From positions 78,914 through 142,913 of the forward strand of contig NZ_JANHOK010000005.1 in assembly GCF_026929975.1 (NCBI RefSeq): a stretch of DNA of 64,000 nucleotides, given 5' to 3'. Under the pieces are notes generated by a model that was given only the letters and a program-made list of their open reading frames with translations, ran no database searches and was not told the DNA's origin. How positions within the stretch are numbered: position 1 is the stretch's first letter; the number at the start of each line of letters is the position of its first letter. Origin of the DNA: Bartonella sp. F02. Lineage in GTDB: Bacteria; Pseudomonadota; Alphaproteobacteria; Rhizobiales; Rhizobiaceae. Both the position numbers and the translations under genes were made by a program. Positions 9,066 to 17,583 of this stretch are shown piece after piece.

Positions 9066-9911
9066 ATGAATATGGAAACTGAAACAGCATCTTTAGAAAC
9101 AAATTCTTCTCCGTTTCTGACCCATAATCTTTCCCCTTTTTCGATGTTTATGGATGCTGATTGGGTTGTTAAATGTGTAATCATTACTTTATTGCTCACT
9201 TCTATTCTGTCTTGGACAATTTCTTTTGTTAAAATTATTGAAATTGTATTGGCCAAACGAAAAGCACGTTATGAATTGCATGTAGCTTTGAATGCTCAAA
9301 CGCTCTCTCGTTTGGCGGCAAGTTTGAAAGATCAAAAAGGGGTAGGCATGCTCTTTTTGAAAGAAACACTGAAAGAAGTTTACTTGTCGACACAGCGGAT
9401 GAGTCTCATTGAAACCGAGGAGCCCAGTGACAAGACAAATGAAGAAAAAAGCTCTGATCATAACGTTGCGTACGGTGAGGATTTTATTCAACAGGATGAT
9501 TTTTTACGAACAATCAATGAAGGCGTAAAACAACGGGTGCATTCGATTTTGTCACGCTGTTTGCTGTCTGTGATGCAACGTATCTCGTGTGGCAGTGCCA
9601 TTCTTGCGACTGTTGGGTCTATTGCCCCTTTTGTCGGGCTTTTTGCAACAGTGTGGGGAATTATGAATGCTTTTATTGGCATTGCTCAATCACAAACAAC
9701 ACGGTTGGATGTTGTGGCTCCAGGGATTGCTGAGGCCTTACTGGCTACGGCTGTAGGACTTTTTGTCGCTATTCCCGCTGTGATTATGTATAATGGTTTA
9801 TCTCGCGCCCTCAATAGTTATCGGAAGGATTTGGGAGATATTGCTGCTGCAATTGAAAGACTTTTAAGTCGTGAATTAGATAGGCAAAGACAGCAAAAAA
9901 GCCGAAAATAA
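9066..9911 (+). CDS. exbB: TonB-system energy transducer ExbB (MotA/TolQ/ExbB family)
   Basis: ExbB forms the inner-membrane proton channel which, with ExbD, energises TonB-dependent outer-membrane uptake; in Bartonella this serves haem and iron import. The protein has a first membrane segment at about residues 35-55 and the diagnostic second and third segments near the C-terminus (SAILATVGSIAPFVGLFATVWGIMNAF and IAEALLATAVGLFVAIPAVI). I choose ATG 9066; an upstream in-frame GTG at 9036 would add ten residues. A long, variable cytoplasmic loop lies between. The stop overlaps the exbD start (TAATG). TolQ is the alternative, but the partner is ExbD-like and tolA/tolB are absent. Confidence 0.8.
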   Translation: MNMETETASLETNSSPFLTHNLSPFSMFMDADWVVKCVIITLLLTSILSWTISFVKIIEIVLAKRKARYELHVALNAQTLSRLAASLKDQKGVGMLFLKETLKEVYLSTQRMSLIETEEPSDKTNEEKSSDHNVAYGEDFIQQDDFLRTINEGVKQRVHSILSRCLLSVMQRISCGSAILATVGSIAPFVGLFATVWGIMNAFIGIAQSQTTRLDVVAPGIAEALLATAVGLFVAIPAVIMYNGLSRALNSYRKDLGDIAAAIERLLSRELDRQRQQKSRK

Positions 9912-10534
9912 TGAAAACAAATTTTAATGATGAGTGGAATACAGAGGATTTTGGGTTACAGCATGATATCAATGTAACCCCTTTTATCGATGTTGTTTTG
10001 GTTTTATTGATTGTCTTTATGGTTGCTGCGCCTTTAGCGACATCCAGTATTCCTGTACAATTACCGTCAATAACGCAAGCACCAACTCCTCAAGTGGATC
10101 AACCTCTCTTTATTACTGTGCAGAAAGATGACACTCTTTATATTGGAGATCATTTTGTCAATGAAACCAATTTTATTGAGATTTTGGTACAGGAAACAAA
10201 ACACAATTTAGAAACAAAAATTTTGATTCAAGCAGATACAGATGTCAATTATGGCTCCATTGTTAATGTGCTCAATAAACTACAAACCGCTGGATATACA
10301 AAAGTTGGTTTTGTTGGGTTGCAAAAGGCACCTCATAAAACGACAGACAGAAATACACATGATAAAACTGAAAATAGAGGCAATGACAATGGAAAGAATG
10401 GCTCTGTAGAGAGGGGAGATCATTCTGAAGGAAGTACCTTCCATCGGGGAACTGATGGTGCCACAAACACAACAACGCATCCCCCCACACCTGTGGCACC
10501 TTTTTCTGTCGATATTCCGTTCTCTTTCCCATAA
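9911..10534 (+). CDS. exbD: Biopolymer transporter ExbD with an unusual C-terminal tail
   Basis: ExbD is the single-span partner of ExbB in proton-driven energy transfer to TonB. The first 140 residues are a complete ExbD: cytoplasmic start, membrane helix with the key aspartate (NVTPFIDVVLVLLIVFMVAAPLA), and a periplasmic domain ending at TAGYTKVGFVGL. About 65 residues follow that do not belong to the family: an Asn/Asp/Gly/Thr-rich tail (TDRNTHDKTENRGNDNGK) closing with a proline-rich stretch (HPPTPVAPF). No tonB follows; the next gene, dut, is convergent. The tail may be a lineage-specific extension or decayed remains of a downstream gene. Confidence 0.85.
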   Translation: MKTNFNDEWNTEDFGLQHDINVTPFIDVVLVLLIVFMVAAPLATSSIPVQLPSITQAPTPQVDQPLFITVQKDDTLYIGDHFVNETNFIEILVQETKHNLETKILIQADTDVNYGSIVNVLNKLQTAGYTKVGFVGLQKAPHKTTDRNTHDKTENRGNDNGKNGSVERGDHSEGSTFHRGTDGATNTTTHPPTPVAPFSVDIPFSFP

Positions 10535-10575
10535 TTTTTAAAAATATTATGGAAAAGCGCTAATTCTATCGGACG

Positions 10576-11127
10576 TTAATAGTTTCCTGTTGAACCAAAA
10601 CCCCCATCACCGCGATCCTTGGTATTATGCGGCATGGAAGAGGTCTCTGGGGAGGAGGTCTTTTCTTGGTCTGATCCCTTTTCGCAAAGAGCAACGCGAA
10701 CAACAGGTGCAATAACAACTTGGGCAATGCGCATGCCACGCTCAATCGTGAAATCTTCTTGTCCTAAATTGATGAGAAGAACTTTCACTTCACCACGGTA
10801 GTCACTGTCAATGGTTCCTGGTGTGTTGAGGCAGGTAATGCCATGTTTAAGAGCTAAGCCAGAACGGGGGCGTATTTGTGCTTCGTAGCCGCGTGAAAGG
10901 TGAAAAATTAAACCTGTGGGAATAAGCGCGCGTTGCCCAGGTGCAAGAACAAGCGATTCCCCTTCATTGAGCGCTGCGCGTATATCAAGACCAGAAGATC
11001 CTTCTGTGGCATAGTGGGGAAGGTCTAAACCTTGTCCATGTTCAAGACGTTCTATGGGTAAAGTGACGCTCTTTGAGAGCGTGCTCTGCGGGTGATCCAG
11101 AGGAGAATTCTGTTGAGTATAGGACAT
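10576..11127 (-). CDS. dut: Deoxyuridine 5'-triphosphate nucleotidohydrolase (dUTPase)
   Basis: Dut hydrolyses dUTP to dUMP and pyrophosphate, keeping uracil out of DNA and supplying dTMP synthesis. All five trimeric dUTPase motifs are present in order: [35 protein letters not shown] and the glycine-rich C-terminal arm [10 protein letters not shown]. At 183 residues it is longer than typical (about 150) because of an N-terminal extension and a 25-residue Ser/Glu-rich insertion between motifs 4 and 5. It is convergent with exbD. A direct repeat (ACAAGACTCATTCA) flanks its upstream region at about 11,190 and 11,220. Confidence 0.95.
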   Translation of the reverse strand: MSYTQQNSPLDHPQSTLSKSVTLPIERLEHGQGLDLPHYATEGSSGLDIRAALNEGESLVLAPGQRALIPTGLIFHLSRGYEAQIRPRSGLALKHGITCLNTPGTIDSDYRGEVKVLLINLGQEDFTIERGMRIAQVVIAPVVRVALCEKGSDQEKTSSPETSSMPHNTKDRGDGGFGSTGNY

Positions 11128-11329
11128 AATACGGCGCTTTCAGAAATAAAATTGATAGATGCTTTTAACAAAGGCTTTGGGGCAAGACAAGACTCATTCA
11201 AATAAGGTTCTTTGTTCAGACAAGACTCATTCATGTCTTATGTTTACACAACACAATGATTAAGGTGTATTGATGGAAGAATTTTTTTTATTATTTTGAA
11301 ACGCAAATGCTTGCGGCACAATTAAATTG

Positions 11330-11700
11330 TCACCCATAAACCCTTGAAGAAAAGCACGCCAAAAAGGTGTGGATATGAATTTATTCTGAATCCACACACG
11401 GTTTTATGTTTAAAAAACACCATAAAAAATGCAATAAAAAGTTCTTTGTCTTAAAGAAAATTGATGAAAAAGAGAGGAATGTCTCCTTTATTTCCCTCAG
11501 TTTTGTTCTTGTCTCTCTTTGGTTGTTGTACCACTGGCTATCCTTCTTTATTGGAGAGCGGTGTTTCTGATAAGCTTTTATCATCCTGTTTGATCTCTCT
11601 GAACCTTCAAAAGGCTGGTGCACAAAACAAAGGAATGAGCCTTATTTCTACAGAATACAAGGATGACAGCTTGGATGACAGCTTGGATGACAGCTTGTTG
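11330..11700 (-). pseudogene. Decayed partial copy of the neighbouring mbfA gene
   Basis: The sequence from about 11,335 to 11,435 repeats, with substitutions, the 3' end of mbfA at about 11,793-11,893: both contain AAGCACGCCAAAAAGG and TGAATTTATTCTGAATCCA. Weaker similarity continues to about 11,640 (the TTGTACCACTGGCTATCC region against TTGTCATGATACCGCTGGC in mbfA, then TCTCTGAACC against TTCTGTGAACC). Frameshifts and deletions abolish the reading frame. A plus-strand frame at 11,461-11,709 that resembles a lipoprotein is antisense to this remnant and is probably spurious. Three GATGACAGCTTG repeats sit at 11,662-11,700. Confidence 0.65.
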
Positions 11701-11738
11701 GGATTATAGCTTCTTGATGTAAAAACTCTCTTGTTGCT

Positions 11739-12545
11739 TTATATGTTGCCTATCAAAACACCCGTAGCAAAAACCAAAGCTCCGCCAATAAGGACCTGGA
11801 GAGAAGCACGCCAAAAAGGGGTAGACATGAATTTATTCTGAATCCAAACAATGGCGCCAAGCTCAAAAAATACAATAAGAAATGCAATGAGTGTGGCCAA
11901 GGAAAAAGAATTGATTAAATAAGGGAGTGTATGCCCCATCCCCCCCAGCGTTGTCATGATACCGCTGGCAATGCCTCTTTTAATGGGAGAGCCACGCCCT
12001 GATAAAACGCCATCGTCATGGGCGGCTTCTGTGAACCCCATTGAAAGACCCGCTCCAATTGAAGCAGACAAACCAATCATAAAGGTTTGATGTGTGTCTC
12101 CCGTTGCAAAAGCTGCCGCAAAAATGGGAGCAAGAGTAGAGACAGAGCCATCCATTAACCCCGCAAGACCCGGTTGAATCCATGTTAAAAGTGTTTGCTT
12201 TTGTTTTTGCTCTTGTGTGGTTTCATTCACATTCTCTGTATGATGAGTATTTTGAATGGCGGATGTGTCATCTAAAAAAGGAAATGGATCTTCAAGTGAA
12301 GGCCCATGCTTTACACATCCTTCGCAAGAGAAATTAAGAAGTTGTTGATAATTCTCAAGCTCTTGGCTGCTCATGGCTGTAAAAACTGCGGCTTGATTAG
12401 GACAATGAGGCTGTAAAGCCTTAGCTGTTTTTAAATAAAATGCTGCACGCGCTTCTTTCGATTTAAGAGCGCGAGTGATGATTTCTTGCGCTGAGCAAGA
12501 AGAAAAATTTTTGCGCTGTATGAATGAAAAGAAGGAGGTTAACAT
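11739..12545 (-). CDS. mbfA: MbfA-type VIT1/CCC1 iron exporter with reduced ferritin-like domain
   Basis: MbfA (membrane-bound ferritin A) exports iron in rhizobia under Irr control. The C-terminal 150 residues form a VIT1/CCC1-type membrane domain: LLTWIQPGLAGLMDGSVSTLAPIFAAAFAT, SIGAGLSMGFTEAAHDDGVLSGRGSP, and further helices to the end. The N-terminal part (about 1-90) is ferritin-like but short, and the usual acidic iron-ligand cluster is replaced (MSSQELENYQQLL), so ferroxidase function is doubtful. At 268 residues it is shorter than rhizobial MbfA, which has about 325. Two Irr boxes lie directly upstream. A degraded second copy lies downstream. Confidence 0.82.
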   Translation of the reverse strand: MLTSFFSFIQRKNFSSCSAQEIITRALKSKEARAAFYLKTAKALQPHCPNQAAVFTAMSSQELENYQQLLNFSCEGCVKHGPSLEDPFPFLDDTSAIQNTHHTENVNETTQEQKQKQTLLTWIQPGLAGLMDGSVSTLAPIFAAAFATGDTHQTFMIGLSASIGAGLSMGFTEAAHDDGVLSGRGSPIKRGIASGIMTTLGGMGHTLPYLINSFSLATLIAFLIVFFELGAIVWIQNKFMSTPFWRASLQVLIGGALVFATGVLIGNI

Positions 12546-12563
12546 GAGTCGGTTCCTTATAAC

Positions 12564-12602
12564 TTAGAATAATTCTAAGGAATAATTTAGAATAATTCTA
12601 AA
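12564..12602. promoter_or_regulatory. Tandem Irr boxes (iron control elements) upstream of mbfA
   Basis: Two near-identical palindromes sit about 20 to 57 bases before the mbfA start: TTAGAATAATTCTAA at 12,564-12,578 and TTTAGAATAATTCTAAA at 12,586-12,602, with centres 23 bp apart (about two helical turns). They match the ICE/Irr-box consensus TTTAGAA-N3-TTCTAAA of Rhizobiales. In rhizobia Irr represses mbfA at low iron; the same is inferred here. Confidence 0.8.
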
Positions 12603-12937
12603 ATATAAAATGAAAAACATGAAAGTCAATTCACAATTTATTAAAAGTTTGATACACAAAAAAAGAACAGTCTCAAAATACATGTTCTGAGCAAGAAACA
12701 GTGTTCTCTCAGAAAGGTTCCTCATCAAGCGTGAAAATGGATCGAAAAAGGGGAAAGATCATTGATCTGAAAAGAGAGAAAAAAATTCTGAAAAAGGAAA
12801 AATAATCCTTTGATTGTGCTTTCCTAAAAGTGGGAGGTTATTTATCTTTGATTAAAAAGAAAAAAGAAGCATCGAGAGAAACTTCATTCTGAGAAAATAA
12901 AAACACTGTGGGAAAATAAAAGGAAGAGTTTCTTTAC
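12603..12937. other. AT-rich spacer upstream of mbfA
   Basis: No gene is visible. The sequence is A/G-rich on the plus strand. The promoter of mbfA presumably overlaps the Irr boxes at its left edge, and the candidate structured RNA ends at its right edge. Confidence 0.4.
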
Positions 12938-13024
12938 ACAAAAACGACGAAAGGAGTAGTTACCTACTCCTCCGTTCCTATCTCCCCTTTCGGGGAAGCG
13001 GCCATTATTTCTAATGCCGTAGAT
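12938..13024 (-). ncRNA. Candidate small RNA with three GNRA-capped hairpins
   Basis: Read on the minus strand, this short segment forms three successive hairpins, all closed by GNRA tetraloops: CATTA-GAAA-TAATG, CCCC-GAAA-GGGG and GGAGTAG-GTAA-CTACTCC (12,953-12,970). The last is followed by TTTCGTCGTTTTTG, a weak terminator tail. A near-consensus promoter lies just upstream (TTGACT, 17 bases, TATATA at 13,059-13,031). The tetraloops read as GNRA only on this strand, which supports the orientation. I do not recognise a named family. The predicted length is about 85 nt. Confidence 0.55.
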
Positions 13025-13030
13025 ACCTTC

Positions 13031-13059
13031 TATATAGTCTCATTTTTTTTAAAAGTCAA
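13031..13059 (-). promoter_or_regulatory. Promoter of the candidate small RNA
   Basis: On the minus strand TTGACT (13,059-13,054), a 17-base spacer and TATATA (13,036-13,031) make a near-consensus housekeeping promoter. It lies immediately after the PemK-like gene stop and points into the hairpin array, with transcription expected to begin near 13,024. Confidence 0.6.
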
Positions 13060-13085
13060 TGGGTTTTTTAGTCAGGTTTTTTTAG

Positions 13086-13655
13086 TCAGTGATGCAAACG
13101 GGGTAAATATTTATGCATAATCGCCACGACTTTATCAAAATCTTCTTTGGGCAATCGTGGAACATAATGCGAGGCACTTAAACGGCTCACTGAAACTGTT
13201 GTGACATAATTGCAGATAATCCACGATTTTTTATTTTCAATAGGAGATTGCAGTGGGTAAGCCGCTGGATTACTGGGTTGTGACTTTGTTGTAAAGGGTA
13301 AAACAGTCACATTGCCATGCAACCTTGCACATTTAGAAAGAATTAAAACAGGACGTTTTTTCCAAAATTCAGGTAATATTGCATCATGAGGAAAATCACA
13401 CCAAAAAACTTGCCTAATACGTGGCGCTGACCGAATGCGTGGCTTTATCCGAGGCGGTTTAACGTAAGGGTCGTTAAGATCTCCCACATATTTATGATGC
13501 TCACGCCAAGCTGCATGATCATGTTCCATAGGGTGCTGCGGTTCTTCGAGATGTGTTATATCGAAAGAAGTTGGCGTTGAAAGTGGAGGTACTTTATTTT
13601 TATCATCGGGCATAGCAGATCTCTCATCTATATCAAGCCCCTCATTGATTTCCAT
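13086..13655 (-). CDS. PemK/MazF-family toxin-like protein (no adjacent antitoxin)
   Basis: The C-terminal 115 residues match the PemK/MazF fold: the beta-strand start RQVFWCDFPHDAILPEFWKKRPVLILSK, then TVLPFTTKSQPSN and a conserved C-terminal helix (LPKEDFDKVVAIMHKYLP). Such proteins are usually ribosome-independent mRNA interferases. About 75 residues precede the domain, longer than classic MazF. I use ATG 13,655; an upstream TTG at 13,682 would add nine residues. No antitoxin gene is adjacent on either side, so it may be an orphan or a domesticated regulator. This long form occurs across Rhizobiales without a partner. Confidence 0.7.
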   Translation of the reverse strand: MEINEGLDIDERSAMPDDKNKVPPLSTPTSFDITHLEEPQHPMEHDHAAWREHHKYVGDLNDPYVKPPRIKPRIRSAPRIRQVFWCDFPHDAILPEFWKKRPVLILSKCARLHGNVTVLPFTTKSQPSNPAAYPLQSPIENKKSWIICNYVTTVSVSRLSASHYVPRLPKEDFDKVVAIMHKYLPRLHH

Positions 13656-13884
13656 GGTTACTTCGAAAAAAAGTTTTATCAAAATATTTTCAATAAGTAC
13701 AGAGGGTTAAAGCAATAAAGGAGTTATTTTTTTAGCAAAAACTTTGCTGAAAAGAAACAATAAGCCCGTTCATTTTAGATTGAAGGGGCAAAGGGATCAT
13801 CATGGAGAGACGATGATGGGGTGAAGGAGGAGTGTTAATAAAAAAATTTAAAGAAAATGAAAAAAAGTAAACGGAAGAGTTTTT

Positions 13885-14469
13885 TCATTGTCCTGTTTGT
13901 GTTGTGTTCCGATGTGCAAAAAATCCTTTTGAAACCATATACAGACTGATCAGTGTGAAAAAAAAGCTCGCAATCATATTCCAGTTTGCTAATGAAAGGA
14001 AAAGAAAGCGGGTTGGGGCTTCAGAACACGAAGGACGAAAAGTTTGGTTGAGCTGATCTAGAAGCTGAGTGCTCTTTGTGATGAGCCTGCTTGAACTGAT
14101 TTCACAGCTGGAAGGAGCAGACCAAAGGTGAGATTCAACACCTGTATGATAGATCGCTAAGATAAGACTGCTGATCATGAGGAGAAAAACACACAAAAAT
14201 AAAAAGCGTGTCCAAGAAGATACCTTAGAAACCCATGACAAAAAGCCTGCTAAAATTAAGAGAGGGATAGCGCTATAATAAGGAAAACGTTCAATTAAAC
14301 ATAAATGACAAGGAAGATAACCACCAATATATTCCAAACCAAGTGCTAAACCTATGGTGATCGAGAGAAAAAAAGCTAAGAAAAAAGCCCATAGGCTTTG
14401 TTCTTTGTTGTTTTGTTCTTCGAATAAGTGTTTACGCAGCCAATGATGAAAAGGTAAAAAGCCAGTCAT
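13885..14469 (-). CDS. dsbB: Disulfide bond formation protein B (DsbB)
   Basis: DsbB reoxidises periplasmic DsbA and passes the electrons to quinones. The 194-residue membrane protein has four hydrophobic helices, the first catalytic pair in LPCHLC (Cys54, Cys57) followed by the ERFPYY signature, and a second periplasmic pair at Cys122 and Cys148. It lies 15 bases downstream of a YqaA/DedA-type gene on the same strand and is probably co-transcribed with it. Confidence 0.9.
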   Translation of the reverse strand: MTGFLPFHHWLRKHLFEEQNNKEQSLWAFFLAFFLSITIGLALGLEYIGGYLPCHLCLIERFPYYSAIPLLILAGFLSWVSKVSSWTRFLFLCVFLLMISSLILAIYHTGVESHLWSAPSSCEISSSRLITKSTQLLDQLNQTFRPSCSEAPTRFLFLSLANWNMIASFFFTLISLYMVSKGFFAHRNTTQTGQ

Positions 14470-14484
14470 GATATGTCGTATTCC

Positions 14485-15093
14485 TTAAAGAAAAAAACTT
14501 CTTTGCAAAAGAATAATGTATAGTCCATAAATCAATAACAAAACAACACATCCAATGAGAATTACCCATTTGAGATGACGAGAAAGAAAATCTATCGTTT
14601 GATGACCAAAGCGTCGAATAAGCCAAGCAAGAAGATAAAAACGTGCTCCTCTTGAAACAGCGCACAGTATTACAAAAATGCCAAGATTAACACCCATAAC
14701 GCCTGATAGAATTGTCACAATTTTAATGGGCGGAATGTGTGAGAAACCTGAAATCAGCAATAAAATGATGAGAAGTTCCAATGTGGAGTTGTTTTTAAGC
14801 GCTTGAAAACTCTCATATTTATCATAAAACTCTAAAATTGGTTTGGCAAGAGCATCATAAGCAAAGTGACCAATAAACCACCCAAAAATTCCTCCTAGAA
14901 CCGAGAATAGGGTCGCAATAAAAGCATAATGATACGCTTTCTGAGGTCGAAGGAGAGTCATTGGAATATATATAAGATCAACGGGAATTGGAAAAAAAGA
15001 GCTTTCAATAAAAGCAATAAATCCAAGCCAGCGAGGCGCATTTTGCCGGTGTGCTACAGAAGCAACCCAAAGCTTTAATGTATTCCATGTCAT
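14485..15093 (-). CDS. YqaA/DedA-family (VTT domain) membrane protein
   Basis: The protein of about 200 residues has five or six membrane segments and the DedA/YqaA features: a conserved helix-break ESSFFPIPVDLIYIPM near the N-terminus, GGIFGWFIG, and a GFSHIPPIKIVTILSGVMG segment with the re-entrant proline motif. DedA proteins are linked to envelope lipid scrambling and proton-motive-force homeostasis; the exact substrate of this subfamily is not established. I choose ATG 15,093 over a TTG at 15,123. It is followed closely by dsbB. Confidence 0.75.
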   Translation of the reverse strand: MTWNTLKLWVASVAHRQNAPRWLGFIAFIESSFFPIPVDLIYIPMTLLRPQKAYHYAFIATLFSVLGGIFGWFIGHFAYDALAKPILEFYDKYESFQALKNNSTLELLIILLLISGFSHIPPIKIVTILSGVMGVNLGIFVILCAVSRGARFYLLAWLIRRFGHQTIDFLSRHLKWVILIGCVVLLLIYGLYIILLQRSFFL

Positions 15094-15277
15094 GACTATG
15101 ATTCCATAGAGTAGAGAGAGCAAGAGTGTAAAGATTTACTAGCTAAATGGAAAAGAGTAAAAATAATGCGAATTTTTTAAAAAACAAAAGTACACGGTTG
15201 ACGATTTATTCTTCTTCATATACTGCAGAGAAAAATAAAAATTCAAAAAGGCTCCATCTGTGTTTTAGAGAGTATGT

Positions 15278-15362
15278 GCGGGTGTGGTGGAACTGGTAGA
15301 CGCGCCAGACTCAAAATCTGGTTCCGAGAGGAGTGTCGGTTCGAGTCCGACCACCCGCACCA
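15278..15362 (+). tRNA. tRNA-Leu (anticodon CAA)
   Basis: An 85-nt cloverleaf with acceptor GCGGGTG/CACCCGC, anticodon stem CCAGA/TCTGG around loop CTCAAAA (anticodon CAA, reading UUG), a long class II variable arm (GAGAGGAGTGTC region), T-arm GGTTCGAGTCC and an encoded CCA end. It marks the left edge of the accessory stretch. Confidence 0.93.
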
Positions 15363-16167
15363 CTTTATTTTCCATCGTGAATATTATCGCCCATTGTGAA
15401 TATCATCAATGAAGTGACTCAGAGAGACTCAATAAGTTTGCTCTAGATAGATTGAATGAGTGCACTCTTGTGATTCTTGTCATCATAAAAAAGTTCTAGA
15501 CAGAGGGAGAGCCATGTCTTTATTGGTTTTGTAGGCTCTGGTTTTGTTAAAGTTAACAATGCGCAAATGGTCTTATTAATGATCGGGGTAAGAACCGTTT
15601 AATGATCGGGGTAAGAACCATGCTGGTCGGCCTTATCGGATTTTGGAGTCATTGACAGAATAAACTTTGAGTCATGGACAAAATAAACAAAGCAATGAAT
15701 TGAAAAACTCTGAATAAGCATCACTCAAAGTGAGATAAACCCCGTTGATCGTTTGCTATGCAAGCCCATTTTCTTCAAAAGAAGGAAGAGAAAATAATAA
15801 TCCTTTTTATATAAAATTATTCTTATTGTTGTGGGCACGCTATCAAAAAATGCAATTTCATCGAGAGTCAGAAAAGATGCCTTGCAGAATGTTGCGGGAG
15901 AGAGCTGAGTGTGTTGTGTTTTTCTTGATGTGTGAAATGGCTGAAATGTTGAAAGTGACATGTAAAAAGATGAAGAAGAAAAACAGTGGACAAAGATGAA
16001 ATGAAGAAAAACTCTCATAAAAAATCATTGAGCTGTTTAAAGATAAGTATAAAAATAGAATAAATAAGTATAAAGATAGAATAAATAAGATTATTAAAAA
16101 TAAGACGAGTCTCATTGCTTATAAAACAAATATAAATCTTTTAAATCAGCAGTAAATTTGTTTCATC
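15363..16167. repeat. Gene-free spacer with several short tandem duplications
   Basis: No convincing gene is present in these 800 bases. Short tandem duplications are frequent: a 19-bp unit at about 15,373-15,408 (GTGAATAT core), a 23-bp unit containing GATCGGGGTAAGAACC at 15,577-15,619, a pair of GAGTCAT-GACA-AATAAAC units at about 15,647-15,690, and an AAGTATAAA-ATAGAATAAAT pair at about 16,040-16,089. The pattern looks like slippage in decaying DNA. Confidence 0.6.
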
Positions 16168-17373
16168 ATGTCTTATAAACCAACATTATTCTTTATCGTC
16201 TCCATGATATGTTTATCGATAGGGGGATTGATTTCTACCGATATTTTTTTGCCAGCGCTGGATCCTATGCGTCAGCATTATCATGTCACAGAATCGCAAA
16301 TTCAAAATGCTATCGCAATTTTTTTATTCGCTATGGCTTTGGGACAGCTGATTTACGGACCCTTGAGCGATAATTTTGGGCGAAAAAAAACGCTGCTCTT
16401 GGGTTTATTTATATGGCTCTTTGCGACTTGCAGTATCCTCTATACAGTCGATAGTCACTCTTTCCTTCTTTTACGCTTTTTGCAAGGTCTTGGAGCGTGT
16501 GCTGGGATCGTGATAAGTCGCGCTATGATTAATGATTCTCTTGATAAAAAAGCAGCCGCAAGGCTTTATTTAGTGATTTTTCCCTTTGTTGGGACATCGC
16601 CAGCGCTTGCTCCCTTTATTGGAGGGCTTTTATTAAACGCTTTTCCTTGGCAAGCGACTTTTATCTTTTTAAGTTTCTTTATCCTGTGGACCATTGTGTT
16701 GAGTTCTTTTGTTTTGACTGAAACTCTACCTGGGCACAAACGACACCCTTTTTCTTTGATGGGGATTGTGAAAAACAGCCTAGAGGTGCTGAATAATAAA
16801 CAGTTTGTCTTTTATGCACTTATTCCCTGTTTTGCTTATGCAACTTATTTTGCTTACATTGTGGAATCTCCTTTTTTATTAAAAATTCTGGGGTGGCCAG
16901 TTCACTTTATTGGATATAGTTATATTGGAGTTTCTTTAACTTATGTCTTGGGAAATTTAACAGCGCGGTGGTTTCTCAAACAAAAGTCTATGGAAAAGAC
17001 CATACAATATGGATATGTGATTTTCATGCTGGGAGGCGTCTTGTTTGCTTTGCAAATGTATGTCAGCCCGTGGCCGGCTGTGACAACTGTTATCGCGATT
17101 TCTGTGCTCACCTTTGGAAATGGGTTTTTATTACCGCTGGGAACAGCGTTGGCCATTGCATCCCATTCCCATGCAGCGGGTGCAGCATCTGGTGTTATGG
17201 GCGCTTTACAATTAGGAAGTGCAGCCTTGAGTGCAGCGGTGATCGGAAAACTCTCTGGACATGATCCATGGACTGTTGGTCTTTTATTGGCGGTGTGCTG
17301 TCTTGTGGGGTTTATCTTCTACAAGTGGAAAGCACATTCTTTTATACTGACAGAAAATGAGCCAATCAAATAA
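16168..17373 (+). CDS. Bcr/CflA-family MFS drug-resistance transporter
   Basis: The 401-residue protein has twelve hydrophobic segments and the drug:H+ antiporter (DHA1) motif A in the loop between helices 2 and 3 (GQLIYGPLSDNFGRKKTLLLG). An early ISTDIFLPALDPM stretch and a later RFLQGLGACAGIVISRAM segment are typical of the Bcr/CflA subfamily, which exports bicyclomycin, chloramphenicol or other small compounds. The substrate here is unknown. The gene is monocistronic, with long AT-rich spacers on both sides. Confidence 0.85.
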   Translation: MSYKPTLFFIVSMICLSIGGLISTDIFLPALDPMRQHYHVTESQIQNAIAIFLFAMALGQLIYGPLSDNFGRKKTLLLGLFIWLFATCSILYTVDSHSFLLLRFLQGLGACAGIVISRAMINDSLDKKAAARLYLVIFPFVGTSPALAPFIGGLLLNAFPWQATFIFLSFFILWTIVLSSFVLTETLPGHKRHPFSLMGIVKNSLEVLNNKQFVFYALIPCFAYATYFAYIVESPFLLKILGWPVHFIGYSYIGVSLTYVLGNLTARWFLKQKSMEKTIQYGYVIFMLGGVLFALQMYVSPWPAVTTVIAISVLTFGNGFLLPLGTALAIASHSHAAGAASGVMGALQLGSAALSAAVIGKLSGHDPWTVGLLLAVCCLVGFIFYKWKAHSFILTENEPIK

Positions 17374-17583
17374 TGCCAACTAAATAACGAAAGACATCAT
17401 TTCTAATCAAAAGTTAGAAAGAAAACGATTGGACTTTAAAAAAGAGAGATGTCTCAACAGAATAATATTTCTTTTAAAGAAATGGAGATTATAAAAACTA
17501 TGGCCGGAAAAAACCTCCAATAGTTTTAAAACTGTCTTCAAGTATAACGCGATAAAGGTGAAAATAACCCAATGCAGGCGTCT

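Noticed and set aside
11461..11709. 82-codon plus-strand lipoprotein-like frame
   Set aside because: Lies antisense over the decayed mbfA copy and ends in a triplicated repeat; most likely spurious.
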